DNA from: a virus
Reading direction: 5' to 3' (one strand)
DNA length: 36,309 nt
IMG/VR virus record: IMGVR_UViG_3300023297_000041
Coordinates: 1 to 36,309 of that record
The notes beneath the pieces were generated by a model that made no database searches, was not told the origin of the DNA, and worked only from the letters and a program-made list of their open reading frames with translations. Shown in pieces: positions 1 through 5,237 of this stretch. Position numbers and translations under genes: made by a program. Within the stretch, counting starts at the first letter, position 1. Each line of letters starts with the position of its first letter.

Positions 1-6
1 CAACAA

Positions 7-279
7 ATGACATTTAAAGATATTTTAGTTAATTCATCTGTGGATACTAATGACGAAATCAGAATCAGTAAGCAAACTCACAAAATCCTTGAATTACTCC
101 AAATATGCGATCAGTCCAATACCGCCATGGGGCAAATCGCATTGCAGTACAACGCTCGTATTTACGAAATAAGGCGATATTTAGAACCACACAACAAAAC
201 CATCAAGCTGGTTGTAAAAGGACCTGATGGTATTAACTGGTATGGAATAAGACCTATTAGAGAGGATCATCACAACTAA
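7..279 (+). CDS. Small winged-helix DNA-binding protein (5' end uncertain)
   Basis: A 90-residue protein from the ATG at 7. The frame is open to the window edge, so the true start may lie upstream. Residues about 20-60 form a compact helical unit (KILELLQICDQ, then QIALQYNARIYEIRRYLE) that fits the short helix-turn-helix proteins many phages carry, in which the recognition helix reads like ARIYEIRR. A short beta-rich wing follows (TIKLVVKG, NWYGIRPI). Its TAA shares one base with the ATG of the replication gene, so the two are probably translationally coupled. A replication accessory or regulatory role is inferred from position only. Confidence 0.6.
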   Translation: MTFKDILVNSSVDTNDEIRISKQTHKILELLQICDQSNTAMGQIALQYNARIYEIRRYLEPHNKTIKLVVKGPDGINWYGIRPIREDHHN

Positions 280-1145
280 TGGCTAAGAAAGACCCGAAAC
301 GAGAATTTAAAGGGGTGTTCATACCAAAAGCAATCTGGCTGTCAACCGAGATGAGCCTGGTAGAAAAAGCCTTTTTAGTTGAAATCGACTCACTCAGCAT
401 TAAAGAAAAAGGGTGTTTTGCTAGCAACGACCATTTCATGAACCTGTTTGGCTTAAGTCTTCGGCAGGTCAGTCGTATCATTGCACAGCTATCACAAAAA
501 GAGCTAATAAAAATCGAGAAAACAAGCGAAAAAACCAACCGAAAATGCAAACGAATCTTAATACCTGTATGGACAAAAATGTCCACCCATACCATAGACA
601 AAAACGTCTGCCCTGACCGGACAAAAATGGCTACCCACCATAGACAAAAATGTCCGACACCCATGACAAAAATGGCTACCCCCTATATAAGGAAGAATAT
701 TATCAATACTAATACCAATGAATATACTCAAGAGAATAAAGGAAATACAAAAGATATTCCTGAAAAAGCATTGGAATTAGCATTAAAAAAGATAAAAAAT
801 GAGGCCGGAAAGTACGACCTGGCACTATTCAAAATCATACCCGCCCGCCACAAGGGTGAAAGGACAACATTCAACCGATTGCGGGAGTATCTGATCGCAG
901 AAGTAGCAGCGGATCGGCAGCCAATTGATATTTTCGCCTCTGCAATTGCGTGGGCCACTGAGGCTAAGATTGTTGATGACAACCCAAGGCGGCTCTATGT
1001 CGCAAAATGCAAGCAAGTGACGGGCTTTACTGGCAAGGGTGCGGCGGGGCGGTTACTCAGTGGGATTGGGGATTTTGCAGGCAAAGTTCGTAAATCGCTA
1101 TCACAGCAAAAAGCGGAACTTTTACAAACAGAGGCAAATCAATGA
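279..1145 (+). CDS. Replication initiator, lambda O-like, with origin repeats inside the gene
   Basis: A 288-residue protein. Residues 10-90 look like the winged-helix N-terminal domain of phage replication proteins: FIPKAIWLS, then a helix-turn-helix around SNDHFMNLFGLSLRQVSRIIAQL. The middle (about 95-165) is low-complexity and encodes the iteron array described separately. The C-terminal part (about 165-270) is helical and ends KVRKSLSQQKAELL. In lambda O the N-terminal domain binds iterons inside the O gene and the C-terminal domain recruits the helicase loader; the same layout is seen here. No helicase, primase or polymerase gene is visible in the window, so host replication proteins are probably recruited. 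It overlaps the next gene by ATGA. Confidence 0.7.
   Translation: MAKKDPKREFKGVFIPKAIWLSTEMSLVEKAFLVEIDSLSIKEKGCFASNDHFMNLFGLSLRQVSRIIAQLSQKELIKIEKTSEKTNRKCKRILIPVWTKMSTHTIDKNVCPDRTKMATHHRQKCPTPMTKMATPYIRKNIINTNTNEYTQENKGNTKDIPEKALELALKKIKNEAGKYDLALFKIIPARHKGERTTFNRLREYLIAEVAADRQPIDIFASAIAWATEAKIVDDNPRRLYVAKCKQVTGFTGKGAAGRLLSGIGDFAGKVRKSLSQQKAELLQTEANQ
572..681 (+). repeat. Five iterons, putative replication origin
   Basis: Five copies of a 17-bp unit, consensus GACAAAAATGKCYACCC, lie at 572-588, 597-613, 620-636, 643-659 and 665-681. Start-to-start spacing is 25, 23, 23 and 22 bp, about two helical turns. Several copies are hyphenated dyads (GGAC, six bases, GTCC at the first). Because the spacing is not a multiple of three, the copies fall in different reading frames of the surrounding gene, so they are conserved as DNA rather than as protein. 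This matches iterons embedded in lambda-type initiator genes. Confidence 0.75.
682..805. other. AT-rich stretch next to the iterons, candidate unwinding element
   Basis: Directly downstream of the fifth iteron the coding strand becomes strongly A-rich, with runs such as AATATTATCAATACTAATACC and AAAAAAGATAAAAAATGAGG. It encodes a low-complexity Asn/Thr/Lys/Glu linker. The placement beside iterons is that of a DNA-unwinding element in lambda-like origins. Function is inferred from composition and position. Confidence 0.4.
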
Positions 1146-1540
1146 CAACGTACATCGTTGAAAACCCGGATGATGAGACGGTTTGGGGTCAGCTTGACTC
1201 TTGCCCCGGGGCGATAGGCTGGTCGTTTGCGGAGTTGATAATAAAATTCTGCAAGATTGCAGAGAGTTATAGCGTGAGTTGTTCTTTGAAAAGTCGGTAT
1301 GAGTGTCGAGACCTCGAAACGATAAAGAAAACAATGGCAGAGGTTTATAGCAAATTACCACAAAAAGCAAAAGTAGAAATTAAAGATTATTACTACTGGT
1401 TTTTGGAAAAAGATAAAATAATCGACTGGGAACTATTTGCCCAGGAACGGCCCGACCAGGTTGTGCTCGGCGGAGACGAATTACATAATTCACTGAAAGC
1501 GATAGAAGAATATGCCAATCAAAAAAGAAATGAAAAGTAA
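1142..1540 (+). CDS. Hypothetical acidic protein of the replication block
   Basis: A 132-residue protein that I do not recognise. It starts with an ATGA overlap with the replication initiator, so the two are coupled. It is largely helical, with a Cys-containing middle (residues about 38-60: KFCKIAESYSVSCSLKS, YECRD) and a Tyr/Trp-rich patch KDYYYWFLEKD around residue 80. There is no signal peptide, membrane helix or complete metal-binding set. Position suggests a replication or host-takeover accessory protein, possibly filling the slot of a helicase-loader partner, but nothing in the sequence proves this. Confidence 0.55.
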   Translation: MTTYIVENPDDETVWGQLDSCPGAIGWSFAELIIKFCKIAESYSVSCSLKSRYECRDLETIKKTMAEVYSKLPQKAKVEIKDYYYWFLEKDKIIDWELFAQERPDQVVLGGDELHNSLKAIEEYANQKRNEK

Positions 1541-1823
1541 AGTTAGTTGTAGATGTGGCCTTTGCGGGAAAAGGTTCAGTGTTGATCGAGAGGTCTTAAA
1601 TGGCAACAAGAAGTTCCTTGCGACGCAACTTACGCAGGATTACGCCAAATACGGCTCACCAAAAATTAAAATAACAACCAATGTTCAGCTGGTAGGCAGG
1701 GATATTTGTATGAAGTGCAGCAAGGAAGCGATAATTCGACTTGCTGCAGATCAAGCCGAAGACCTAGGGATGGAAGATGTTAAAACATTACTCAAGGGAT
1801 TTTTAGTTGGGAGGCGCCAGTAG
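1512..1823 (+). CDS. Small zinc-binding protein
   Basis: A 103-residue protein with a CRCGLCGKRF pair near residues 13-22 and a CMKCS pair near residue 66, together a four-cysteine zinc ribbon or treble-clef set. A basic strand region (SPKIKITTNVQLVGRD) lies between them and a helical tail follows. The start at 1512 lies 29 bp inside the previous gene. An alternative ATG at 1530 has a weaker upstream purine stretch. The stop TAG shares its last base with the GTG start of the recombinase, so the two are coupled. A nucleic-acid-binding role is plausible for the fold; the specific role is unknown. Confidence 0.6.
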   Translation: MPIKKEMKSKVSCRCGLCGKRFSVDREVLNGNKKFLATQLTQDYAKYGSPKIKITTNVQLVGRDICMKCSKEAIIRLAADQAEDLGMEDVKTLLKGFLVGRRQ

Positions 1824-2452
1824 TGGCAAAGAAGCAGAAAAAACGCAAGGCCAAAACACAACTTGAGCCAGGGGATTACCTCGATGCTGAGCAGGTCCGG
1901 TTTGTTTTAGAGATTTTAAGGTCTGAGGCAAAAAACGGAAGCTTTCGAACTGCTGTCCGGTTATTTATATTCCAACTATTAGTCAATACAGGACTTAGGC
2001 GCTCTGAGGCGGTAGGCCTGCAGCTGAGAGATCTGCCAGGGGCACACGGGAAAAGCGAGATTGTAGTTCGATGGGAATTAAGTAAGAGCCGGCGGAACCG
2101 CGGTGTGATTATCAGCGACTCATTTAAAACAGTCCTGGCTAGTTATGTCGAGAGATTTTGCAAAAACCAACGAGATACAGCTCCATTATTATTAAATGAA
2201 CATGGCCGGCAGATGACTCCCCGAAATATATTCGACAGGATAAAAACTATCGGTCGTCATGTCGGAATAACGGGGCTCCATCCTCACACAATGAGACACA
2301 CCCACTTAAGCCTTTTGTACGGAATTGACAAGGATCAGATGTTTGTGAAGCACCAAGCCGGCCACTCTAAGCTCGACACCACAAATATATATGTCCATAT
2401 CAGCGATGCTGGGCGTAAAAGGCAGGTTTCTAAGCTGGACTGGCTTGTATAG
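1823..2452 (+). CDS. Tyrosine recombinase / phage integrase, catalytic domain only
   Basis: A 209-residue protein starting at GTG 1823 behind a GGGAGG Shine-Dalgarno at 1809-1814. All tyrosine-recombinase catalytic residues are visible: Arg59 in NTGLRRSE, Lys88 in ELSKS, His155 and Arg158 in HPHTMRH, His181 in AGHSKL and the nucleophile Tyr190 in TNIYVH. A basic N-terminus (KKQKKRKAK) is followed almost directly by the catalytic domain, so the SAM-like core-binding domain of typical integrases (300-400 residues) is missing. It may integrate the phage, resolve genome dimers like Xer proteins, or rely on a partner for core binding. The repeat-rich non-coding stretch downstream is a natural attachment-site candidate. 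Confidence 0.85.
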   Translation: MAKKQKKRKAKTQLEPGDYLDAEQVRFVLEILRSEAKNGSFRTAVRLFIFQLLVNTGLRRSEAVGLQLRDLPGAHGKSEIVVRWELSKSRRNRGVIISDSFKTVLASYVERFCKNQRDTAPLLLNEHGRQMTPRNIFDRIKTIGRHVGITGLHPHTMRHTHLSLLYGIDKDQMFVKHQAGHSKLDTTNIYVHISDAGRKRQVSKLDWLV

Positions 2453-2545
2453 GGGCTATAATAGGCGTAAAGGGATGGGTTTATTATAAAGATAAGGGAT
2501 AAAAAGGATTATGAAATCAAGAGTTGAAACGTCTGATAATTTGCA

Positions 2546-2574
2546 TTGCCAACTCGAAAACGTGCTTTTGGCAA
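2546..2574. repeat. Inverted repeat TTGCCAA / TTGGCAA
   Basis: Perfect 7-bp arms lie at 2546-2552 and 2568-2574, separated by 15 bp. A further half-site (TTGGCAA) occurs near 2744. It could be a recombinase core or arm site, or an operator. Confidence 0.4.
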
Positions 2575-2620
2575 CGTTGATTCAGGGCTTTAAACGGCGA
2601 TTTAGCCACCGAGCACCCCT

Positions 2621-2639
2621 CGTTTTTAGGCTAAAAACG
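2621..2639. repeat. Perfect inverted repeat CGTTTTTA / TAAAAACG
   Basis: Eight-bp arms at 2621-2628 and 2632-2639 flank a 3-bp centre (GGC). One arm recurs at 2719-2726, preceded by a similar CACCCCT context (2613-2619 and 2712-2718). It is a candidate recombinase or regulator site. Confidence 0.45.
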
Positions 2640-2796
2640 CAGAGTACCACTGGGACATCAAACGTTGTAAACAGTTATAAGACAAAAGGATATATCAGAA
2701 AAGCTGGAAAAGCACCCCTAAAAACGGCTTTTTTGGAAATGTGTTGGCAATGTAAAAAACGGGCGTTTAAAGGCTAAAAATAAGGGTAGAAAATCC

Positions 2797-2883
2797 ATGA
2801 AACTTATTAAACCAATACGAGAATTTGCGATGATGATACACGACAATACTAAACTCTTACAGACAGGGGAGGCTTTAGAATAA
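2797..2883 (+). CDS. 28-residue small protein
   Basis: A 28-codon frame with an AAGGG motif about 10 bp upstream. It ends in a TAATG overlap with the next gene, the coupling pattern used throughout this phage. The peptide begins MKLIKPIREFAMMI and is amphipathic. I do not recognise it. Its main support is the packing of the frame against the next start codon. Confidence 0.4.
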   Translation: MKLIKPIREFAMMIHDNTKLLQTGEALE

Positions 2884-3134
2884 TGAGCGAACATTTAATT
2901 TATTGCATAGAAGCTATTACAAAAAACACAGGAAACCCAACTGGGTTATTCATTGGGTACTGTGGCGAAAAGGTATCCCGAATGGCAACTTACGATAGAG
3001 CATTTAAGTTCCATGATGAGAAAACAGCAGGCGTGTTTAAAGTAATATTTTTTGGTTGGGCCAAGGTTAAACTCCCGTCACAGATTGACTTCAAAGTAAC
3101 AGAACACGAAGAAATTACGGAGGTAATTACATGA
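2883..3134 (+). CDS. Hypothetical small protein, intact member of a duplicated pair
   Basis: An 83-residue protein that I do not recognise. It has a mixed alpha/beta pattern with FIGYCGEKVSRM and FKVIFFGWAKVKL. The C-terminal part (FKVIFFGWAK ... DFKVTEHEEITEV) is clearly related to the truncated reading frame at 4065-4176, making it the full-length paralogue. The last codons also carry the Shine-Dalgarno (ACGGAGGT) of the downstream lipoprotein, which starts 4 bp before this gene ends (ATGA overlap). Confidence 0.55.
   Translation: MSEHLIYCIEAITKNTGNPTGLFIGYCGEKVSRMATYDRAFKFHDEKTAGVFKVIFFGWAKVKLPSQIDFKVTEHEEITEVIT
3097..3125 (+). repeat. 29-bp direct repeat, copy 1 (gene end plus ribosome-binding site)
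   Basis: It is identical over 29 bp to 4139-4167. It encodes the C-terminal EHEEITEV and contains the GGAGGT ribosome-binding site for the following gene, so both copies work as a coupled end-of-gene/start-of-gene cassette. Confidence 0.8.
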
Positions 3135-3433
3135 AGTATCTGGTATTGGTAGCAGTATTGTTTTTAACGGGCTGCGTAACGTATTCTTATGAGCACTCGG
3201 AATATTACCCTGACGGCCAACTGAAGGAGACGATCAAGCTCTCCGGGTCCAAAGCAATGGTTAAGGATTATAAGAAAACGCTTGATGTTAATTTGCCTGA
3301 TGGTGCGTTGCTCGGCGTTGATACTGTAGAAACAGAATCCGATCCCAATTATGTATTGGCATTAGCCCGGGCTGTCGAGCAAACCATTATGGCTTACAAC
3401 GGAACTAACGCAATTAAATTCATCAGTGAATAA
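3131..3433 (+). CDS. Small secreted lipoprotein
   Basis: A 100-residue protein with a textbook lipoprotein signal: MK, a hydrophobic run and the lipobox L12-T13-G14-C15, with Val after the cysteine, so outer-membrane sorting is expected in a Gram-negative-type envelope. The mature part has YYPDGQLKE, as in small host-like toast-rack or DUF-type lipoproteins, but I cannot name a family. Phage lipoproteins in early regions often mediate superinfection exclusion (for example Llp of T5). A spanin role is less likely because it is far from any recognisable lysis cassette and has no i-spanin partner next to it. Confidence 0.7.
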   Translation: MKYLVLVAVLFLTGCVTYSYEHSEYYPDGQLKETIKLSGSKAMVKDYKKTLDVNLPDGALLGVDTVETESDPNYVLALARAVEQTIMAYNGTNAIKFISE

Positions 3434-3451
3434 TTTAAAGGAAGGAATAAA

Positions 3452-3616
3452 ATGGACAAGAATGAAGCTGATCAGTTATGCCAACAGAATGGCGACTTGC
3501 TTTTAGACCTATCTGCGGTTAAGGCTGAGAATAAGAGTTTAAAAAAAACTGTGTTAGATTTACAAGAAGAAGTGATGGATTTGCAAAATGGCATCATAGA
3601 AAGCGATGGTGAGTAA
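3452..3616 (+). CDS. 54-residue coiled-coil protein
   Basis: It starts at ATG 3452 behind AAGGAAGGAA and ends in a TAATG overlap with the next gene. From about residue 18 it is a heptad-like helix (LLLDLSAVKAENKSLKK, then VLDLQEEVMDLQ). It shares the DLSAVKxE core and the ESDGE ending with the protein at 4980-5237, and the AVKAE core with the one at 3616-3843, so the three are a family made by duplication. The function is unknown; small phage coiled coils of this kind often bind host proteins or oligomerise. Confidence 0.55.
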   Translation: MDKNEADQLCQQNGDLLLDLSAVKAENKSLKKTVLDLQEEVMDLQNGIIESDGE

Positions 3617-3843
3617 TGGGCTTTAACGAATTATATGATGAAATGGTACGAATCAGAGCTGAACTCGCAGCGGTCAAGGCTGAGAGGGATAGGCTGAGAG
3701 AGGCAATAGGTACGTGCGTAGGGATTATAAGGGCAAGTGGTCAAGTTAACACAAAACTGCTTGCTGATAAGTTGGAACAAGCCTTAAAAGAAAGCGAGGT
3801 GTCCCCGTTGCACTGTTTTATCACAGAGAAAAAGCAACCTTAA
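3616..3843 (+). CDS. 75-residue coiled-coil protein
   Basis: It follows its neighbour by a TAATG overlap. Residues 10-35 form a charged coiled coil (VRIRAELAAVKAERDRLREA), followed by a second helix (TKLLADKLEQALKESE) and a short tail with one Cys and one His. The AELAAVKAERDRL type is common in phage genomes without assigned function. It is related to the coiled coils at 3452-3616 and 4980-5237. Confidence 0.6.
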   Translation: MGFNELYDEMVRIRAELAAVKAERDRLREAIGTCVGIIRASGQVNTKLLADKLEQALKESEVSPLHCFITEKKQP

Positions 3844-3860
3844 AATAAAAGCTGAAATTA

Positions 3861-3896
3861 ATCAAAAGGGAGCGTAATCAGATGGCTGACAGCGGA
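3861..3896 (+). repeat. 36-bp direct repeat, copy 1 (leader plus first codons)
   Basis: It matches 4032-4067 at 34 of 36 positions. It covers the GGGAGCG ribosome-binding site and the first codons (MADSG) of the zinc-ribbon gene, so the leader and start were duplicated. The second copy is recorded separately. Confidence 0.8.
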
Positions 3897-4076
3897 AATT
3901 TAGAATGTCCCGAATGTGATGGCACTATTGAAACCTGCGGGTTCGCTTGTCTCGGCGATGATAAATGGGAATGCCTCAAATGCGGTCGTGTATTTAACGA
4001 TAAGACCGGCGAAATTTTTAAGAAAACGAAAATCAAAAAGGAGCGTAATCAGATGGCAGACAGCGGATGCGTTTAA
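3882..4076 (+). CDS. 64-residue zinc-ribbon protein
   Basis: It has two CxxC knuckles, CPEC at about residues 9-12 and CLKC at about 32-35, spaced as in a classic zinc ribbon, with ECLKCGRVFND resembling TFIIB-type or DUF-type ribbons. The last 12 or so codons run through a second copy of the gene's own leader, so the C-terminus reads KKERNQMADSGCV, the translation of a duplicated ribosome-binding site and start. The natural end was therefore probably altered by the duplication. The role is unknown; a nucleic-acid or protein interaction module is likely. Confidence 0.6.
   Translation: MADSGNLECPECDGTIETCGFACLGDDKWECLKCGRVFNDKTGEIFKKTKIKKERNQMADSGCV
4032..4067 (+). repeat. 36-bp direct repeat, copy 2 (orphan leader)
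   Basis: This second copy of the leader and start of the zinc-ribbon gene has an ATG at 4053 that reads only seven codons (MADSGCV) before a stop. It sits at the junction between the zinc-ribbon gene and the truncated paralogue, and so marks a duplication/deletion breakpoint. Confidence 0.75.
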
Positions 4077-4176
4077 AGAGATCTATCTTGATTGGGCTAA
4101 TTTAATACATAACAGCCAGCCAACTCTCGATTTTAAAATAACAGAACACGAAGAAATTACGGAGGTAGCAATATGA
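4065..4176 (+). pseudogene. 3' remnant of a paralogue of the 2883-3134 gene
   Basis: The reading frame FKEIYLDWANL ... DFKITEHEEITEVAI aligns with the C-terminal third of the 83-residue protein at 2883-3134 (FKVIFFGWAKV ... DFKVTEHEEITEVIT). The N-terminal two thirds are absent: upstream is the orphan zinc-ribbon leader. It has no start codon of its own in frame except inside the zinc-ribbon gene at 3916, out of phase with that gene. The ending still carries the GGAGGT for the next gene and an ATGA overlap, which may be why the end survived. Confidence 0.7.
4139..4167 (+). repeat. 29-bp direct repeat, copy 2
   Basis: It is identical to 3097-3125. It is the surviving end of the truncated paralogue and supplies the Shine-Dalgarno of the gene at 4173. 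Confidence 0.8.
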
Positions 4177-4334
4177 AAACTAAAACCGGAACAAAGGAAT
4201 GGGCTATAGAACCACTGAAATTAGCCCAAAGCGATTCAGCCGTAAAGTTCTTTTATGACGTTATGAAAGATGCGGAAGAACGGGAAAGGTTTGAGACGAT
4301 TGATGGTTTCGGCGTTTTCCCTGACAAGTACTGA
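4173..4334 (+). CDS. 53-residue small protein
   Basis: It starts at ATG 4173 with GGAGGT 6 bp upstream and an ATGA overlap with the upstream remnant. It is a charged helical peptide with Trp10 and a run VKFFYDVMKDAEERERF, ending FPDKY. I do not recognise it. The excellent ribosome-binding site is the main support that it is translated. Confidence 0.5.
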   Translation: MKTKTGTKEWAIEPLKLAQSDSAVKFFYDVMKDAEERERFETIDGFGVFPDKY

Positions 4335-4395
4335 ATTAAAACAAATATTCATCAACACCGTTAACAATAATTTAATTTAAAGAAAGGAAAGTATT

Positions 4396-4635
4396 ATGGA
4401 AGAGCTGTTAAAAGAAATATGTGCAGGGTTAAGGGATGATATTAAAGAGGAATGTGCCACCACAAAAGCTTTAATACTGCATTCTGATTTTAACCTTCCA
4501 GAAAAGTATGCAGGTCAGCACGGCGAAATGAAAGCTAACATAATGCTGGCATATCGCCACCTTGAAGATGCTCGCATGAGAGTTGGCAAAATCTTGCAAG
4601 CTGCTGGCGATGGTGTATCAATTTTAGATAAGTAA
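4396..4635 (+). CDS. Possible Acb2/Tad1-type cyclic-nucleotide sponge (anti-CBASS/anti-Thoeris)
   Basis: A 79-residue protein behind AAAGAAAGGAAAG. The C-terminal half has the pattern HGEMKANIMLAYRHLEDAR followed by MRVGKILQA and a short GDGVSIL tail. I associate this helical-hairpin signature (xxLEDARMRxGKxxQA) with the small phage proteins now grouped with Acb2/Tad1, which sequester cyclic di- and trinucleotides or gcADPR made by CBASS and Thoeris defences. The N-terminal part is a variable amphipathic helix. The assignment is by remembered motif only, and a generic phage helical-hairpin protein remains possible. It sits in an accessory small-gene cluster, where counter-defence genes are expected. 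Confidence 0.45.
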   Translation: MEELLKEICAGLRDDIKEECATTKALILHSDFNLPEKYAGQHGEMKANIMLAYRHLEDARMRVGKILQAAGDGVSILDK

Positions 4636-4642
4636 TTGTAGC

Positions 4643-4675
4643 GCCCTTGCTGATACCGTGATTATCGGCAGGGGC
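4643..4675 (+). terminator. Hairpin with G-U pairs, possible weak terminator
   Basis: GCCCTTGCTGATA (4643-4655) pairs with TATCGGCAGGGGC (4663-4675) over 13 positions when two G-U pairs are allowed, with a 7-nt loop. It is followed by AATTTTA, a weak U-tract. As RNA it is a stable stem. It could be a weak terminator or an mRNA-protecting structure. Confidence 0.45.
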
Positions 4676-4698
4676 AATTTTAGAGAGGATTGATTATG
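4669..4698 (+). repeat. Repeated leader with ribosome-binding site, copy 1
   Basis: CAGGGGCAATTTT followed by AGAGAGGATTGATTATG precedes this gene and recurs at 4954-4982 with one T fewer. It contains the AGAGAGGA Shine-Dalgarno and fixes the start as the ATG at 4696 rather than the in-frame TTG at 4690. Confidence 0.8.
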
Positions 4699-4950
4699 GG
4701 TATCTTTAAAATAGAATGTGGTGCAAGTTGCCGTATTAAAGCGAATAGCAAAGAACAGGCTTTGTCTACGAAATGCGTCAGAGAGTATTTTCCAGAAGAA
4801 GAATTAAGTGAGTTAGAAATTGAAGAAGTTGCACAGGACGAGTGGCTGACGATAAACTTTGAGGGTACGAAAATAACTCACACAGCTAAAGAATGGGACT
4901 GTATCTATGAGGGATTCAGTCCTTTAATGCTTAGTCAAAGTGATTACTAA
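4696..4950 (+). CDS. Hypothetical 84-residue acidic protein
   Basis: The start is set at ATG 4696 by the duplicated leader. It opens MGIFKIECGASCRIKA, then a glutamate-rich helix (EEELSELEIEEVAQDE) and a beta-type end (WLTINFEGTKITHT, EWDCIYEG). It is strongly acidic overall and has no signal or membrane segment. I do not recognise the family. The high acidity is compatible with a host-protein inhibitor or DNA mimic, but that is speculation. Confidence 0.55.
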   Translation: MGIFKIECGASCRIKANSKEQALSTKCVREYFPEEELSELEIEEVAQDEWLTINFEGTKITHTAKEWDCIYEGFSPLMLSQSDY

Positions 4951-4953
4951 CAA

Positions 4954-4982
4954 CAGGGGCAATTTAGAGAGGATTGATTATG
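4954..4982 (+). repeat. Repeated leader with ribosome-binding site, copy 2
   Basis: This second copy of the CAGGGGCAATTT / AGAGAGGATTGATTATG leader places the start of the next gene at ATG 4980. The two copies lie about 285 bp apart and could recombine to delete the gene between them. Confidence 0.8.
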
Positions 4983-5237
4983 CCGAAATGTAAAAGTTGT
5001 GATTATAACCCGCACGAACACGATATGCTTAACGGCTATTGTAGGATGTGTGCAAGCAATTTAACAGAGAAAGCAGAGCAACTCCAATCCGACCTCTCTG
5101 CGGTCAAGGATGAGAGGGATAAATTAAAATATACAATAGGGGCAGCAATTGAGCATTTGTCAGATTCTCAGTGCTGTATGATAAACAATCAAGCAAAAAT
5201 GATTCTAGAAAGTGATGGTGAGAAATGGAAACATTAA
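4980..5237 (+). CDS. Zinc-finger plus coiled-coil small protein
   Basis: An 85-residue protein. The N-terminus has CKSCDYNPHEHDMLNGYC and CRMC, a four-ligand Cys/His zinc site within residues 4-25. A coiled coil follows (EKAEQLQSDLSAVKDERDKL), then a helix and the ending ESDGEKWKH. The SDLSAVKxE core and ESDGE end are shared with the 54-residue protein at 3452-3616, where the DNA also matches closely (GAAAGYGATGGTGAG). It looks like a fusion of a zinc knuckle to the duplicated coiled-coil module. It overlaps the amidase gene by 13 bp. Confidence 0.6.
   Translation: MPKCKSCDYNPHEHDMLNGYCRMCASNLTEKAEQLQSDLSAVKDERDKLKYTIGAAIEHLSDSQCCMINNQAKMILESDGEKWKH

Larger units (their letters stand above)
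2453..2796. other. 344-bp stretch without a convincing gene; possible attachment or regulatory region
   Basis: The stretch holds a perfect TATAAT at 2457-2462 with no good -35 box, and several inverted or repeated short motifs (separate entries). The motif TAAAAACG appears at 2632-2639 and 2719-2726, and AACGTTG at 2573-2579 and near 2661. An 88-codon frame at 2511-2777 crosses these repeats, but it looks like nothing I know and has an unlikely composition, so I do not call it a gene. Placement immediately after an integrase is typical of attP. Confidence 0.45.

Noticed and set aside
572-681. CRISPR-like array
   Set aside because: Units are 17 bp with only 5-8 bp between them, the between-unit sequence is not spacer-like, and the array is inside a replication gene; iterons fit far better.
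2511-2777. An 88-codon + strand frame after the integrase
   Set aside because: It crosses several inverted repeats, has unlikely composition and nothing I recognise; the AT-rich repeats explain the stretch better as a DNA site. Kept only as a remark in the non-coding entry.
4900-4950. Similarity of GAGGGATTCAGTCCT in the 84-residue gene to a stretch of the tailspike near 34943
   Set aside because: It is a short match coding for EGFSP in otherwise unrelated proteins; chance is sufficient.
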